The translations under genes and the position numbers were made by a program. Shown here one piece after another: positions 10,620 through 22,344 of a DNA stretch of 64,000 nt. The notes beneath the pieces were generated by a model that searched no databases, was not told the DNA's origin, and saw only the letters and a program-made list of their open reading frames with translations. Each line of letters starts with the position of its first letter. Position 1 is the stretch's first letter. The DNA comes from Sacculina carcini (Eukaryota; Arthropoda; Thecostraca; Sacculinidae), in assembly GCA_916048095.2 (NCBI GenBank), contig OU696591.1, forward strand, positions 3,692,568 through 3,756,567. The letters are read 5' to 3'.

Positions 10620-11756
10620 GCGAGGCAGCTGAAAAGAGGGCAGATGTCCTGCCTTCACTGATGAGGACAAGGAGATTCTGGAGGAGTACTGCAGGACGAT
10701 GAAGCCCGTCGCCCTCTGCCTGGACAGGCTGAGGTCAACACCTACATGGGGACCCTCCTGCCCTACCTGATGCTCCTCAAGCGAGCTACAGGTCATCAAG
10801 AGGGAGGGTGTGTTACGCTGGTCCAGTGGTGGATGACAACACACTAAACCATTGCACAAACACCACACCCTCACTTCACCATTAACCCACTGCCCAACAT
10901 GCACGAGCGACCGTTGACTCCGGGAGGATACCACTAGCGTATGCACTCACCCATAGCTCGCGCTTGTGCGACGGAGCTACCTCCGCGCGCGCATACAACA
11001 ATGCACACAAAATAACACTCCCACGTCCACACACAAATACATATCACGCACGCACACCCCATTATATATTACAAAATATGATACCATGCAATATACACAA
11101 TAAAAACAACAATACAATCGACAATAAATACAATACATACATATATACATACATACGTATATCTTATATTTGAAAACTAAAATTTCTAATTTGCGTATTT
11201 TTGCGACAGATTCATGCACCTCTTGATTGATAAGGACCTGATGGCCATCTTGACCCACCCCAGCCATGTCTCCTTCATGCTGAAGCATGTGGCCCCTGTC
11301 CTTGAGGAAGACATCAAGGAGAGACTCATCAGGGAGATCGTCACCTCCATCACATTCACACCTTACCTTCTCCCCTCCAGACATCCAGGACACGGTGACA
11401 GAAAAGCCTGAGAAAGCCAGCGACGACCCATTCGCCTTCCTGGAGAGCCCCACTGTCATGTAGGAGGATGGGCCCAACACTGAGGAGATCATCAAGGAGG
11501 TGGACCTGGGGCAGGAGCAAGGGGCAGAGGTAAAGCCTGGGCAGTTCCCCAGCATGTACAGGGAGAAGTAGATACCACTGTACAACAGGGTCTTGTCATA
11601 TCTGCTGCCGTGGAGCGCATGTTCAGCCCTGCTGGTGACATCCTCAGGCCCAAGCTTGCAAGCATGACCAGGGACAGGTTTGAGAAGCTGGTCTTCAAGG
11701 AAAACATGCAGCTCCTGGATGCTGTCTTGAGGAAGGAGACGAGGGACGGATAGTCT
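10620..11756 (+). pseudogene. hAT-family transposase remnant
   Basis: Separated fragments of a hAT DNA-transposon transposase. Near 10676-10770 frames give EEYCRTMKPVAL and LDRL, then the pattern of a family block usually ending in LLPTL. From 11214 comes MHLLIDKDLM and a helix-rich segment. At 11600-11753 the C-terminal dimerisation block is clear: SAAVERMFSPAGDILRPK, then RDRFEKLVFKENMQLL and a TAG stop. Frameshifts and a stretch of unrelated low-complexity sequence (about 10820-11200) separate the pieces. Terminal inverted repeats were not securely located. It cannot make active transposase. Confidence 0.75.
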
Positions 11757-11959
11757 AAGTTAGAGAGAGACTGGTATGTCCTAGAACTTGTAGGCCATAG
11801 ACTGGCTCCAGTGAAAGTTTCTGTCTAGTTTAATTAATTTTCACTGTGGAGAAATAGTTGGTATGCTTTTTGAATAGTTCTAAATAACGGTAAATAACTA
11901 AATAAAGGTACTTATCATTTATCGCTTTTGTTATCGCAAGTTAAAATATTTTTGGCGCC

Positions 11960-12020
11960 GTCGTTTTATCGTTTATTGTTGTCGCTCAGGTTGTCTGGCC
12001 GAGCAACTTCGAGCTCCTGA
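11960..12020 (-). mobile_element. Antisense scrap of jockey-like LINE 3' end
   Basis: 11988-12020 is the reverse complement of 7560-7592 at 31 of 33 bases, covering the last codons of the LINE at 6664-7594. The minus strand then runs into a CAA-rich tail, as in the other copy. LINE-Z begins right after it. Confidence 0.65.
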
Positions 12021-12072
12021 GCCTTTTTAACGGGAGTATTTATTTGTATTTTATTCTATTATATTTATTTTT

Positions 12073-14359
12073 ATGTCCATTTTACAATGGAATATTAGAG
12101 GTATTAGACCGAATTTTAATGGTTTACTGCATATTTTACACTCCCGACAACCATCGATTTTAGCAATACAGGAGACTAAGCTTTTAACTTCTTCGTATTT
12201 TAGTATTCAGAATTTTAATGTTTTTAGATATGATAATCCCAGCTCGACTATAGCCCATGGCGGGGTTATGCTGGCTGTTCGCACCAGTGTACCCTGTCGC
12301 CGCCTGCATATTCAGTCAGATTTGCAGGTGGTTGCGGTTCGGTGCTGGCTGGGTGGTAGGGAGGTGAGTGTGTGCTCATTGTACCTGCCGCCTGGTCGCC
12401 CGTTCCCAAGGGCTGACGTCGAGTTTTTAATCAGTTCACTTCCACCCCCTTTTTATGTGTTAGGCGATTTTAATGCCGTGCCGTGCCGATGCCGTGGTTT
12501 TATTATGGAAGATATTTTAACTGTTTTAGACATGGGTATTTTAAACACAGGTACATATACGCATTGCACCATGCCATCGGGAAGCATGTCCGCTCTGGAC
12601 CTCAGTCTGTGCAGTCCCAGTCTGCAGGCATCCACGAGCTGGACCGTTGAGAACAGTCTGTATGGGAGTGACCACTTCCCTATATGGATCTGTCTCAATG
12701 AGTTACCTAGGTTGGGAACACGACCACCGAGATGGAATTTCAAACGAGCTGATTGGGTCCGCTATGATTGCTTGACAAGATTTACTGAGGCCATTGTCAC
12801 CTGTGCCAAACAGAGCATTCCGCGTACGACATCGCGTCCCCGGCGGCGTCCTGTTCCTTGGTGGACAGACGCGTGTTCTACGGCGTTGCGAGAGCGACGT
12901 CGTTGCTGGGGTCGCTTCCGGCGCAACAGCACGGTGACAAACAAGCTTTGCTTTCGCCACGCTCGCGCACAAGCTCGATGGACCTTTCGCGAGGCGAAGC
13001 GGGCCTCGTGGGTGTCCTATGTGTCCAGCATTAATCGGTATTGTCCTATATCCACCATATGGGACCGTATAAAGCGCATCTCTGGGAAGTACCGTCCCAC
13101 TCCACTGCCTTCTCTGAAGATCAGTGGCGTGGACGTGATAAATCCGGAGCATGTTGCTGACGAAATTGGCCGATATTTAGCGGAGCGCTGTCGTGCAAAC
13201 GTAGACGACCCTGATTTTGCGGCGATCAAACAGCAGTGCGAGAGATCACCCGTTGATTTCTCCACCAACTGTCAGCTGCCAATCAACAGCGATTTTTCAG
13301 CATCTGAGTTGAGAACAGCTTTGCGATCGCTTCGCGATGGCCCTGATGACCCTGGCTGAAGGCCCTGATGAGGTTCACAACCTCATGTTGAAACGTCTGT
13401 CGCCCGCAGTGCTGTCCACTTTGCTGCAGGTCTTCAATGATCTGTGGAATGGTGGGCAGTTTCCAGCCTCCTGGCGACGGGCAATCGTGATACCCATCAC
13501 AAAACAGGGCAAATCGGGCGATCACCCGTCTGACTATCGCGCGATATCGCTGACCTCCAGTATCTGCAAACTGTTTGAGAAAATGGTTTGCAGACGGCTG
13601 GTATGGTTTCTGGAACGCGGTCGGCTTTTCAATGATGCTCAGTGCGGATTTCGCCAGGGTCGCTCAACGTTAGACCACTTGGTGACCATCGACTCTCGCG
13701 TACGTGAAAGTTTCACGCGAGGTCACCACGTCGGGGCGATATTCTTTGACATCGAAAAGGCATATGACACCACATGGCGACATGGTATTCTTCGCAAACT
13801 GCATCGCTGTGGTGTCAGAGGCAACATGGGGAGTTTCGTACACAATTTCCTTTTGCACCGCACATTGTGTGTGCGTGTGGGTAACTCCCTGTCTCGTCCG
13901 TTCGATCAGGCAGAAGGCGTTCCACAGGGTAGTGTGCTCAGCGTGGCCCTTTTTGCCATAATGATCAACGACATTGACAATCATTTGCCTCCCTCGATTG
14001 GACGGTCTCTATTTGTGGACGACTTCGCCGTATGGTGTTCTTCCCGCAGCACTGTTGCTGTCCAGCGTCAACTGCAGCTGGCGGTGAATAAAATAGAGAC
14101 TTGGGGAACGCGTAACGGCTTCCACTTCTCGACGTCCAAAACTGTCGGCGTACACTTCTGCCGCCGTCGAGGTGCCTGCCCTGACATGGAAGTGGAATTG
14201 TACGGCAGTGCTGTCTCATTCCAACGCACGGTTCGGTTTTTAGGGGTCACGTTGGACTCGCGCTTGACCTACACCGACCATATTTCACAGCTGAGAACCA
14301 CATGTCTAAAGGCACTGAATGTGCTGAAGACTGTTTCCCGCATGCGGTATGGAGCAGAT
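12073..14359 (+). pseudogene. LINE-Z ORF2, 5' part (endonuclease-RT)
   Basis: Opens with ATG and SILQWNIRGIRPN, then AIQETKLL, VLGDFNAVP and YGSDHFPIWI, all APE-endonuclease motifs. RT blocks follow: YRAISLTSSICKLFEKM, CGFRQGRST, FFDIEKAYDTTW, GVPQGSVLS and FVDDFAVW at the catalytic centre. The frame shifts at 13339-13371, where ggccctgatga occurs twice flanking 11 bases; the extra 22 bp explains the break, since removing them restores the GPD-x-VHNLM motif. At 14360 the ORF is cut by the inserted LINE and runs into its (TAT)n tail. The continuation is at 17112. Confidence 0.85.
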
Positions 14360-14747
14360 TATTATTATTATTATTATTAATTACAGGCAAATCCAGTAGC
14401 ATGGGAAGAGTGCAAGCACTATTACCACCCTAAGGTGGCCCCATGTACCGGAAGCGCCCAAAAGATTCAGAGAGAAAGAGAGTTCGAAGTGAAAAAAGTC
14501 TAGAAAAAGAGTTGGAAAGAAAATAAATAATAAATAACAATAAATAATAAACCATCATCCGATAACAATTCATAATGTCACTCCGCCCACGTTCCTCAAT
14601 AAATAATAGCAATCAACAATAAATATGTGATTCAGTAAATAACAGCCATCAATAAATAAGAATAAATATTAATAAATAAGTAATGAATATCAATCAAGAA
14701 CAATACATATGATTCAATAAGAAGAAACATCCAACAATAAATATAAA

Positions 14748-14985
14748 TATGATTCAATAAGTAACAACAACATAAATAAATATGATTCAATAAACAATAA
14801 CACCAATAAATATGATTCAATAAACAACAACAACAATAAATATGATTCAATAAACAGCAACAACAATAAATATGATTCAATAAACAGCAACAACAATAAA
14901 TATGATTCAATAAACAACAACAACAATAAATATGACTCAATAAACAGCAACAACAATAAATATGATTCAATAAACAACAACAGCC
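14748..14985 (-). repeat. 30-bp tandem array in LINE tail
   Basis: About eight imperfect units, each with gattcaataaac followed by aacaacaacaataaatat-like sequence, at a period near 30 bp (plus-strand view). It lies in the 3' tail of the minus-strand LINE. Confidence 0.85.
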
Positions 14986-15151
14986 AACACTGAGTAAAAG
15001 TATAATTTAATAAATAACAACAAACAATAATAAATAGTAATAAATAGAGAGTAAAATAGGAATAAATATAAATGAATAGAAAATAAATAACAATAAGCAT
15101 GAATAAATAACAATAAATATGAATAAATATACAATTAATCAGACTCAACAG

Positions 15152-17101
15152 TCAATTCCGCTCTTTCAGTAGCATTTCATTTACTTTGGCCTTGAATTTG
15201 TTCAAATTGTTCTGCGAGAAAGCCTCCTCCTTCAACGTGTTCCAAGTAGACACAGTGGCCGGAAGAAAGCAACGTTGGAATTGTTTTGTACGACAACGAA
15301 TTGGAGCCATGCACTGGGAATGCTGTTTGGATGTAAACCGTGTGCTTCTTGCTGCCACGAAATCATCAGGAATTGACTTGCTCATCGGATGATGGTCGTT
15401 GTGCTTGATCTTGTACAGCATGCACACGCTGCTGACCTTTCGACGATGGCAAAGATCACCAAGAACCAAGTCACCACAGAGGAACTTGCAAGTTCTTACA
15501 ACTCTGTTGATGAGATTGAGGTGACAATCCGCAGCAGAAGACCACACGGGGGCGCAGTACTCCAGAATTGGCAAAATGAAACAGCGAAAACAACTTTTTG
15601 AGATTGTGCTGCTACCGAACATCCGATATGCCTTTCTTATAATTCCCAGTTTCCGCGATGCCGAACAAACTAGCTTCCGAATGTGACTCTCAAACGTCAG
15701 CTTTGAGTCTACATGTACTCCCAATATTTTGAGCTCATCACACACGTTGAGTTGGGCGTCATTTATGAGGATAGCTCCAGGTGAAGGCTGAACGGTACGT
15801 GACCTAGAAACCAACAAGCATTTAGATTTCGAAGTGTTCAGCATCATATTCCACCTCTCACACCACTTCAGGACGTTGCTGAGATCGTCGTTGACCGTTT
15901 GACGCACCTGTGGTCTGTCCGAAGGAGATGAAATTACAGCCATCAAGGTGATATCATCAGCATATCCATATACAGGGTTGCGTGTGGTTGTGTACAGGTC
16001 AGCGGTGTAAATGTTGAACAAAATAGGACCCAACACACTTCCCTGCGGGACACCGGACACAATGCTCTGCCAGCCACTGTATGCTCCATCGATGGCAACA
16101 CGTTGTACGCGATTGGATAGAAATTGATGCAAAACACTTAGCAAACGGCCGCCGACTCCAATGTTTCTCAGTTTTTGCAACAAGCCCTGGTGGCTCACAC
16201 GGTCAAATGCTGCCGAGAAATCCAACTGCACAATCCAGGCTTCACTGCCTTTGTCTAGCACTTGCTGGAGCTCATGCGTGATAGTAAGCAGAGCGTCAGT
16301 CGTGCTGAGTTTTTTGCGGTATGCAAATTGGTTTTCCGACAGCAGATTGTTGCTCTCCAGGTACTTGGACAGTCTGGAAGATATCAAGTGCTCGAATATT
16401 TTGGACAGAATCGGCGTAATTGATATTGGCCGGTAGTTTGCAACATCAGCTGAATTGGTTCCTTTTGGTATGGGCGTGATATTCGCAACCCGCCAACACG
16501 ATGGAAACGAACCAGTCTTCATCAATCGCCTGAAAAGAGCACTGAGCTTCGGAGCTAGAGTATCTGCCGTGTTCTTGAAAAATAGCGGAAACATATTCAG
16601 AGGGTCTGTTCCTCCGTGGGCATCAAGGTCTTTCATGAGTTTCGCCACTTCTTTTGATCGGAACGCAATGCCTTTGATTTTCGGGGCGAGGACAGATGAA
16701 TCGTCAGACGGAATGGACCCTTGACATTGCTTGGTATTGAAGTAATCCATAAGCAACTCTGCCTTCTCTGTTGGGTTGATTTTGAGCTCACCGTTCGCTG
16801 AAAATAAAGGAGGGACAGACAGGTCATGTCCAAACACTGACGATTTCAACGTTGACCACCATTTGTGGGCGTCATTGGCAGATGTTAGCTTTTCAGCAAG
16901 TTTCTTTGAGTGACGTGTTTCCGCTTCTGAATACACATGCTCAGCATGCCGTCTGGCCTCAGTGTAGACATTCCATGAATCGACTGAGCGTGATTGGAGC
17001 CACTTGTGGTAAGCCTCCTGCTTGGATTCACGTGCGCTGCGACATTCGTTGGTGAACCAGGCTTTGTCATCAGAGCGAAAACGTAGTTTTTTAGTAGGCA
17101 C
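15152..17101 (-). CDS. I-like LINE reverse transcriptase (5'-truncated)
   Basis: Open frame of 649 codons without an internal stop. It begins just after the lost endonuclease (KAWFTNECR is the usual post-endonuclease linker) at a GTG, so the true start is missing. RT motifs in order: WRVANITPIPKG, YRPISITPILSKIFEHL, NQFAYRKKLSTTDALL, IVQLDFSAAFDRVSH, GVPQGSVLGPILFN, YGYADDITLMA (catalytic YADD), LKILGVHVDSKLTFESHI, ILEYCAPVW. The C-terminus has CMAPIRCRTKQFQRCFLPATVSTWN. No RNase H. Stop is TGA. The lack of decay suggests a recent insertion even though the copy is partial. Confidence 0.9.
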   Translation of the reverse strand: MPTKKLRFRSDDKAWFTNECRSARESKQEAYHKWLQSRSVDSWNVYTEARRHAEHVYSEAETRHSKKLAEKLTSANDAHKWWSTLKSSVFGHDLSVPPLFSANGELKINPTEKAELLMDYFNTKQCQGSIPSDDSSVLAPKIKGIAFRSKEVAKLMKDLDAHGGTDPLNMFPLFFKNTADTLAPKLSALFRRLMKTGSFPSCWRVANITPIPKGTNSADVANYRPISITPILSKIFEHLISSRLSKYLESNNLLSENQFAYRKKLSTTDALLTITHELQQVLDKGSEAWIVQLDFSAAFDRVSHQGLLQKLRNIGVGGRLLSVLHQFLSNRVQRVAIDGAYSGWQSIVSGVPQGSVLGPILFNIYTADLYTTTRNPVYGYADDITLMAVISSPSDRPQVRQTVNDDLSNVLKWCERWNMMLNTSKSKCLLVSRSRTVQPSPGAILINDAQLNVCDELKILGVHVDSKLTFESHIRKLVCSASRKLGIIRKAYRMFGSSTISKSCFRCFILPILEYCAPVWSSAADCHLNLINRVVRTCKFLCGDLVLGDLCHRRKVSSVCMLYKIKHNDHHPMSKSIPDDFVAARSTRFTSKQHSQCMAPIRCRTKQFQRCFLPATVSTWNTLKEEAFSQNNLNKFKAKVNEMLLKERN

Positions 17102-17111
17102 TTTTTTAGAT

Positions 17112-18440
17112 CGACAGTCTCTTCTCCTTCTGTACCGCTCGTTAGTCAGGTCGCGTCTCGATTACGCAAGCATCGTATATGATCTATCTTCTATATCTTC
17201 TATATCTTCTATTCTATATGATCGCACGTCGCCAATCGTCAGCCTCCTTGTTGAGGCTGATGAGGCTCCGCTGGCGCTCCGTCGTCAAGAGCTGGGCATG
17301 CGTTATTCTTGCAAGCTGGCAAGCACCCATGAAAACCCCGCGTATGACGTGGTATTTTCCCAGCATGTGCCTGAGCAGCAGCACCTTCCAGGACCTCAGT
17401 GTTCTGTGCTGTTTTGCAGCAAAACGAAGGCACTGCTGGAGTCATGCGGGATGGGTGCTAACGACGTCCTCAGACAAGAATACACGGCGGAGTCACCCTG
17501 GGAATTGGTCACACCCGAGGTTGACGTCTCGCTAGCAGCTCTGCCGAAACACCGTACAGTGCCCAGTGTGCTTCGCTCAAACACACTGGAGCGAATTCAT
17601 TCTTACGGACGGTATACTGCCGTGTACAGTGATGGATCTAAGTCGGCCAGTGGTGTGGGTTGTGCGTTTGTAAGTGGAGATACGTGCCGCTCGAGCATGC
17701 TGCCACCGAGCGCCTCCATTTACACGGCTGAACTGCACGCTATCCTGCTGGCCCTGGTTTTTATTCGCTCATCTTCTTTTTCATTGTTTTTAGTTTTATC
17801 TGACTCCCTTAGTGCTTTAACTTCATTATCGTCTTTTTCCTTACATCCTCTTATACAGAGGATTTTTATCTCTCTTGACATCATCCACCACCAGGGCAAG
17901 CGTGTAAAGTTCTGCTGGATTCCGGCCCATATTGGTATTTTGGGCAACGAGCGAGCAGACAGAGCCGCAAAAAGAGCAGCTGAACGAGACTTTTATTCAT
18001 TTTATTTTAGCTTTCCCATTCCGTATTCGGACTTTTATCCTATTATACATCGTTTTATACATTCTCGCTGGCAGCTCTCCTGGGACGAATGTGGTTCTAA
18101 CAAATTAAAAGCTGTGAAGCCCGAAATCGGACATTGGATGTGCTCTTGTCGCCGGAAGAGGTCCGAGGAAGTGGCGCTCTGTCGTCTGCGTGTGGGTCAC
18201 ACGTACGAGACGCATCGCCATATTCTACTCGGACAACCTGAACCCACGTGCAGCGCATGTAATGCACATCTCTCCGTGCAGCACATCCTGGTGGAATGCC
18301 CATCATTCTCAGAGGCGCGTCAACGTTTTCTTGGATCCGTTCGGACTATTCACGATGTTCTCGGACAGGAGCAATCGGCGGTCATTGAGGGCCGCATTTT
18401 TGAGTTTTTACGGCTTTTGCCTTTTAGAATTATTTATTGA
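17112..18440 (+). pseudogene. LINE-Z ORF2, 3' part (RT end-RNase H)
   Basis: Continuation of the LINE-Z frame after the inserted LINE: RQSLLLLYRSLVRSRLDYAS is the RT thumb. A ctatatctt minisatellite (17178-17222) is translated in-frame as a SSISSIS stretch. RNase H follows with YSDGSKSASGVGCAF, YTAELHAILLAL, VLSDSLSAL and IPAHIGILGNERADRAAK, covering the four acidic positions. The C-terminus has CSCRRKR and CSACNAHLSVQHILVECPSF, a Cys/His cluster. It ends with TGA. Confidence 0.85.
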
Positions 18441-18600
18441 GTTTTATTTCTTGACCTTCACATTCATTTTGTTCACTATCACACTTATTTATTTCATCAT
18501 TCCATTCCTCATGTCCATCATTTTAGGGTGTTTGGGCTGTAAATAGACTGGGGGGTGCTGTATGGCCCCAGAGGCCGGTGCACCCCATAAACACAAATAA

Positions 18601-18978
18601 CGAACGAAATGTCTTCTCATCTGGCTAACCGGACATAACTAGTCGTTGAAGAGCCATAGACTAATACATAAGACTGCCATCTTGACTAGTCGCATCTCGA
18701 ACAACAGACAACCGATCCGGCTTGAACGGTGTGATGTTCAAGTTGTGTAGATTTTCTTAATCTGTAGTCTGCGGTCGAATCGGGTGCCCGAGACAATGCA
18801 TCCGCCAAAGGTAAGTCAGCACCACGGCGATAGTTCAGCTTCACGTTGTAAGTCTGGATCACCAACAGCATAGACTGGAGGCGTCTCGATGCCAAGTTTA
18901 CCGGCTTGCTCGTTATGCTGACAAGTGGTTTGTGGTCGATAATGACCACCACAGGACGTCCGAAAGTGTAGTGATATC
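18601..18978 (-). pseudogene. Gypsy RNase H fragment joined to F
   Basis: Minus-strand fragment encoding YTFGRPVVVIIDHKPLVSI, SRRLQSMLL and LADALSRAPD, the end of the RNase H domain of a Ty3/gypsy pol, then a short non-coding tail that may be its LTR. It abuts the integrase region of element F at about 18978 in a different frame and out of domain order, so the two were joined by deletion or recombination. Confidence 0.7.
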
Positions 18979-21900
18979 TCCTTTAGAGCGTATCTGACAT
19001 CTGCTGAATTGTAGTAACTTGGTACGCGTCTCACAACAGGGAATTTCGAGTAGTAATCAGCAATCGCCAGCAACTTCTTGTTGTTCCAGTCGAACAGATC
19101 CACTCCGACCGCTTGCAACGGGCGAGTTGGGATTTCATGTGCAATCATCGGTTCTTTTTGTGGTTTCTTGGCGTACTTGTTGCAAGCGGAACTATGTTGG
19201 CGCATGTCTTCAATCTGCTTGTTGATTTTTTTCCAGTAAACGCACTCTCGGGCAAGAAGCCTACATTTCTCTTCCCCAAGACTTGACTTGTGTGCAACTG
19301 CTTCAAAACTAGGCTAGTTCTCGAGGCTGGTATAACGATGCGCTGGTCTCTCATGATGATTTCGTCGATTATTGATAGTTCGTCGCGAAAGGGCCAATAT
19401 GCACGCAGATTCTCCTGTAGGTCTCCGATTTTTCTGGCCACACGTTCATTATAATTGAGCTCAACGCATGCAGCTCTTGGTCATCTTGTGTCTCTTTGCG
19501 GATGTCTCTGACCCTCTGTGGTTGAAATCGGACGTGGTCGACTTGGTTGTCTAGGTCCATGTGCTCAAGCGACAAACTCGGGAGTCTTGAAAGTGTGTCG
19601 GCTGCGGTGATAGCACTAGGTTTTGAGTACTTGATACAATAGTCGTGGTGTTGAAGAGCCAGCAACATCCTTTGCAGTCGCGGAGGAGCTGCATACACGT
19701 GCTTTTTTCGGATCATCTCTAGCGGCTTGTGGTCGCTTAGGATGGTCACTGGGTTCCGTAGATGTAAGTGTGAAATCTCCGGCAACCAAACACGACTGCC
19801 TGTAATTCTCGTTCGATTTTGGCGTATCGTTTTTCTGCATCCGATAGAGCCTTGGATGCGAACGCTATTGGTTTTCTATCTTGCATTAAGACCGCTCTAA
19901 GGCCTTTCTGCGACGCATCAACTTGTATCTCAGTTGGCTTTTTCGTGTCAAAAAAGCCAATGTTGTTTTTTCTGATACCGCTCGATTTATTTCTATGACT
20001 GCCGCCGTGTGTTGGGACAGCCAGTCAAAAATGACGTTTTTCCGGAGGAGCTCTCGTAACGGCGCTGTCTTGTCCGCCAGGTCCGGTATGAATGGGCTCA
20101 TGTAAGTCGCCAGACCAAGAAATTATTGTAGTTCGGTCTTTGTCGTTGGCTCTTTCATTTCTTGGAAGCCTCTGACCTTCTCTGGGTCGGGACGTTTGCC
20201 ATCAGCGTCGAATATCACACCGAAAAATTTCACTTCAGCGCTCTTTATTGCACATTTGTTGCTATTGAATATCAGCCCATGCTCTTTGGCGACCTCCATC
20301 AGATTTCGCAGACGTTCATCGTGCTCAGTTTGGTTTTTTGCGTACACCACCACGTCATCAGCAATGCCGATCAATCCGTGACACCGCTCGAGAATCACGT
20401 CCATTTTTTACTGGAAGACATCTTGAGACATTTTCAGTCCGAACGGCATTCGTTTGTACATGTAACGTCCGAATGGTGTGTTGAACGTTGTGAAATCCGA
20501 ACTTTGACTGTCCAACTCTATTGCCCAATATCCATCCTTTGCATCCAGTTTACTGAAAAAAGTCGAGCCTGCTAGCTCGTGTGATATCTGGTCCAGCGTG
20601 AGTGTTCTATGGTGCGCTCTCATTATGCACTTGTTCAGATCATGAGGGTCGAGGTACAATCTCAGCTTTCCATTGGCTTTTCTGGTGCATGTGAGACTGT
20701 TGACCCAATCAGTAGGCTTCTCTACGCGCTTTATAGCCCCTTGTGACTCCATCTCTTTTAGAGCTTGACGGAGGTCTTCTTTCATCTTAGTCGGCACTTG
20801 CCTTGGTGAGTGGACTACCGGTTGGCAATCGGGACGCAACACAATGTGGTATTCTCCGGGCATTTTGCCAATCACATCAAATCGGTCGGGGTATTGATGT
20901 TTGAGCTGCTCGATGCTGTGTATTCTGTCGCGTACATTATCCACCATCGACCCTGCAGCCGACAATGAATGTAACCAATGTTGATTGTTGTGTTGCGAGC
21001 ATTGAGTGTCATCACTATGCTCACTGTCTTTTTGCACTCTGACCACATCCAATTGTTTGCACGCCGGCCATCCGAGAAGAGCTGGTGGCTCTGTGTCGAC
21101 AACGAAAAAGTCAAGAGTGGCGTTCGTGCCGCTTTTGTGATGGCATGCTAGTTGTACAATGCCGAAATGCTTGATGATAGCTGGCTTACTAGTGCTGTCG
21201 TGGTATGCTGTCAGCACCACAGCCCGACTCGGCTTCGTGTTGCCCTGCGCTAGTTCAGCTCGTACAAATATTTTCTGAAACATTCTCAGTGGCAGTATAT
21301 TCCCTGCCGCACCTGTGTCGATCTTGAACTTCATATTGAAGATGGAGGTTCCCCGCGTTGTCCGTAGAACTGTGTATATTTCGTCATTGCCGTTTGTTTT
21401 GTTCTCTAGTGCGCTTATGTCAAACTCGCTCACAAAATTTACAGCTTGATTTTCATGTGACTCGAATTCGTGTGTTTTTTTCTGCGATGACGATTTGTAC
21501 TCGGACGCCCAATGATCACGCTCTCCACATTTGCTGCATGTGGTTCCATATGCTGGACAAATGCGCCGTCCAGGCTGGTGTTGCCTGCCGCAAAATGAAC
21601 ACGTAATAGCACGCGCGTTGCCTGCCGTGCTACATATGCCCTGGTTTTTCTGAAGCTCAGGATATTTCGTTCCCGTGATTATTTGGTCGATCATACGATC
21701 CTCAAACTCGGTGCCTTCACCTGCCGAGAAATGGTCATTCTTGAAGCGGCATTTGAGTGCTTGAAGTTTGCATCTTGACACGAAATCTGTTATTGTCTCA
21801 TCTGGGTTTTGTCTGTACCTCTGTAGTTCCAGTCTGCTTATGCGAAAGCTCGTACTGGGCTGAATTTGGCCAGTGAATTGCTTCCATACGAAATTCGGGT

Positions 21901-22102
21901 CTCGCTTCTGTTCCTCAGTCATGCTCCACGAATTAAACATTGGAATACCTGTTTCTCCAGCAAATAGCAGAATGTGATCTACCTGCTTTTCAGCCGGTAC
22001 GTTTTGCACAGAGAAATAGAGCTCACATTTCTGTTTAGACATACTGAGGGCGTTTGCGCGGTCCTCGTGGTCCCAATCCATGCTCGGCGTAAGTCGCTCC
22101 AT
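18979..22102 (-). pseudogene. Gypsy element F gag-pol polyprotein
   Basis: One gag-pol frame from ATG 22102. Gag ends in CSFCGRQHQPGRRIC and CSKCGERDHWASEY, two zinc knuckles with the last Cys of the second replaced by Tyr. Protease has FKIDTGAAGNILP. RT has LDAKDGYWAIELD, FGRYMYKRMPFGL and IADDVVVY. Downstream are RNase H (LSDHKPLEM, ITAADTLSRLP), the integrase N-terminal region and the first part of the integrase core (VGVDLFDWNNKKLLAIADYYSKF). In-frame TAA stops at 20408-20410 and 20123-20125 and frameshifts after about 19950 inactivate it. Everything 3' of the integrase core is missing at 18978. Confidence 0.85.
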
Positions 22103-22113
22103 GGCTGCCACCA

Positions 22114-22344
22114 TGTAAAGAGTGCCGAACGTTCACACTGTATTATGTAACAAGTAATAAACACAATGATCTTCAAACAGTCTCACCATACAAAGATAAA
22201 TTGATGGCACAGCGGCCCGAATCACACACGCACTGCTGACGCCCACGCACGCACACAGACTGTCGCGCGCTCCACTGGAACGCCATCTGTCCTCCTCACA
22301 ATATGGAGTTTCGAAGGCTGAATATGGTAGTGTGAAATGTGGCA
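22114..22344 (-). repeat. Probable 5' LTR and PBS of F
   Basis: TG...CA-bounded 231-bp stretch directly upstream of the F primer site (minus-strand TGGTGGCAGC, 22104-22113). It ends where LINE-X coding sequence resumes at 22345. There is no second LTR to confirm the ends. Confidence 0.45.

Larger units (their letters stand above)
14360..17111 (-). mobile_element. I-like LINE inserted in LINE-Z
   Basis: Minus-strand, 5'-truncated LINE. Its 3' end is the (TAA)n tract (plus-strand TAT repeats, 14359-14379) and its 5' end lies at about 17107. The bases agat flank it (14356-14359 and 17108-17111), and LINE-Z codons resume exactly across it (GAD then RQSLLLLY). A TAA-repeat tail is typical of I-type elements. 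The 3' region 14380-15150 is a long AT-rich simple-repeat tail. Confidence 0.85.
12021..18600 (+). mobile_element. LINE-Z, I/jockey-type LINE with RNase H
   Basis: Plus-strand LINE with endonuclease, RT and RNase H, about 3.8 kb of its own sequence, split by a minus-strand LINE at 14360-17111. No ORF1 is present, so it is 5'-truncated or lacks one. Its 3' UTR (18441-18590) ends with ggccggtgc, cccc and taaacac, the same end as the 56-bp scrap at 691-746. The left edge is set by the end of the previous scrap and is approximate. Confidence 0.8.

Noticed and set aside
14748..14985. CRISPR-like array
   Set aside because: The 30-bp units are contiguous, have no unique spacers, and lie in a LINE tail of an animal genome.
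14632..15148. Cys/Tyr/Leu-rich membrane-like proteins on the minus strand
   Set aside because: They are translations of the AT-rich tandem repeats in a LINE tail.
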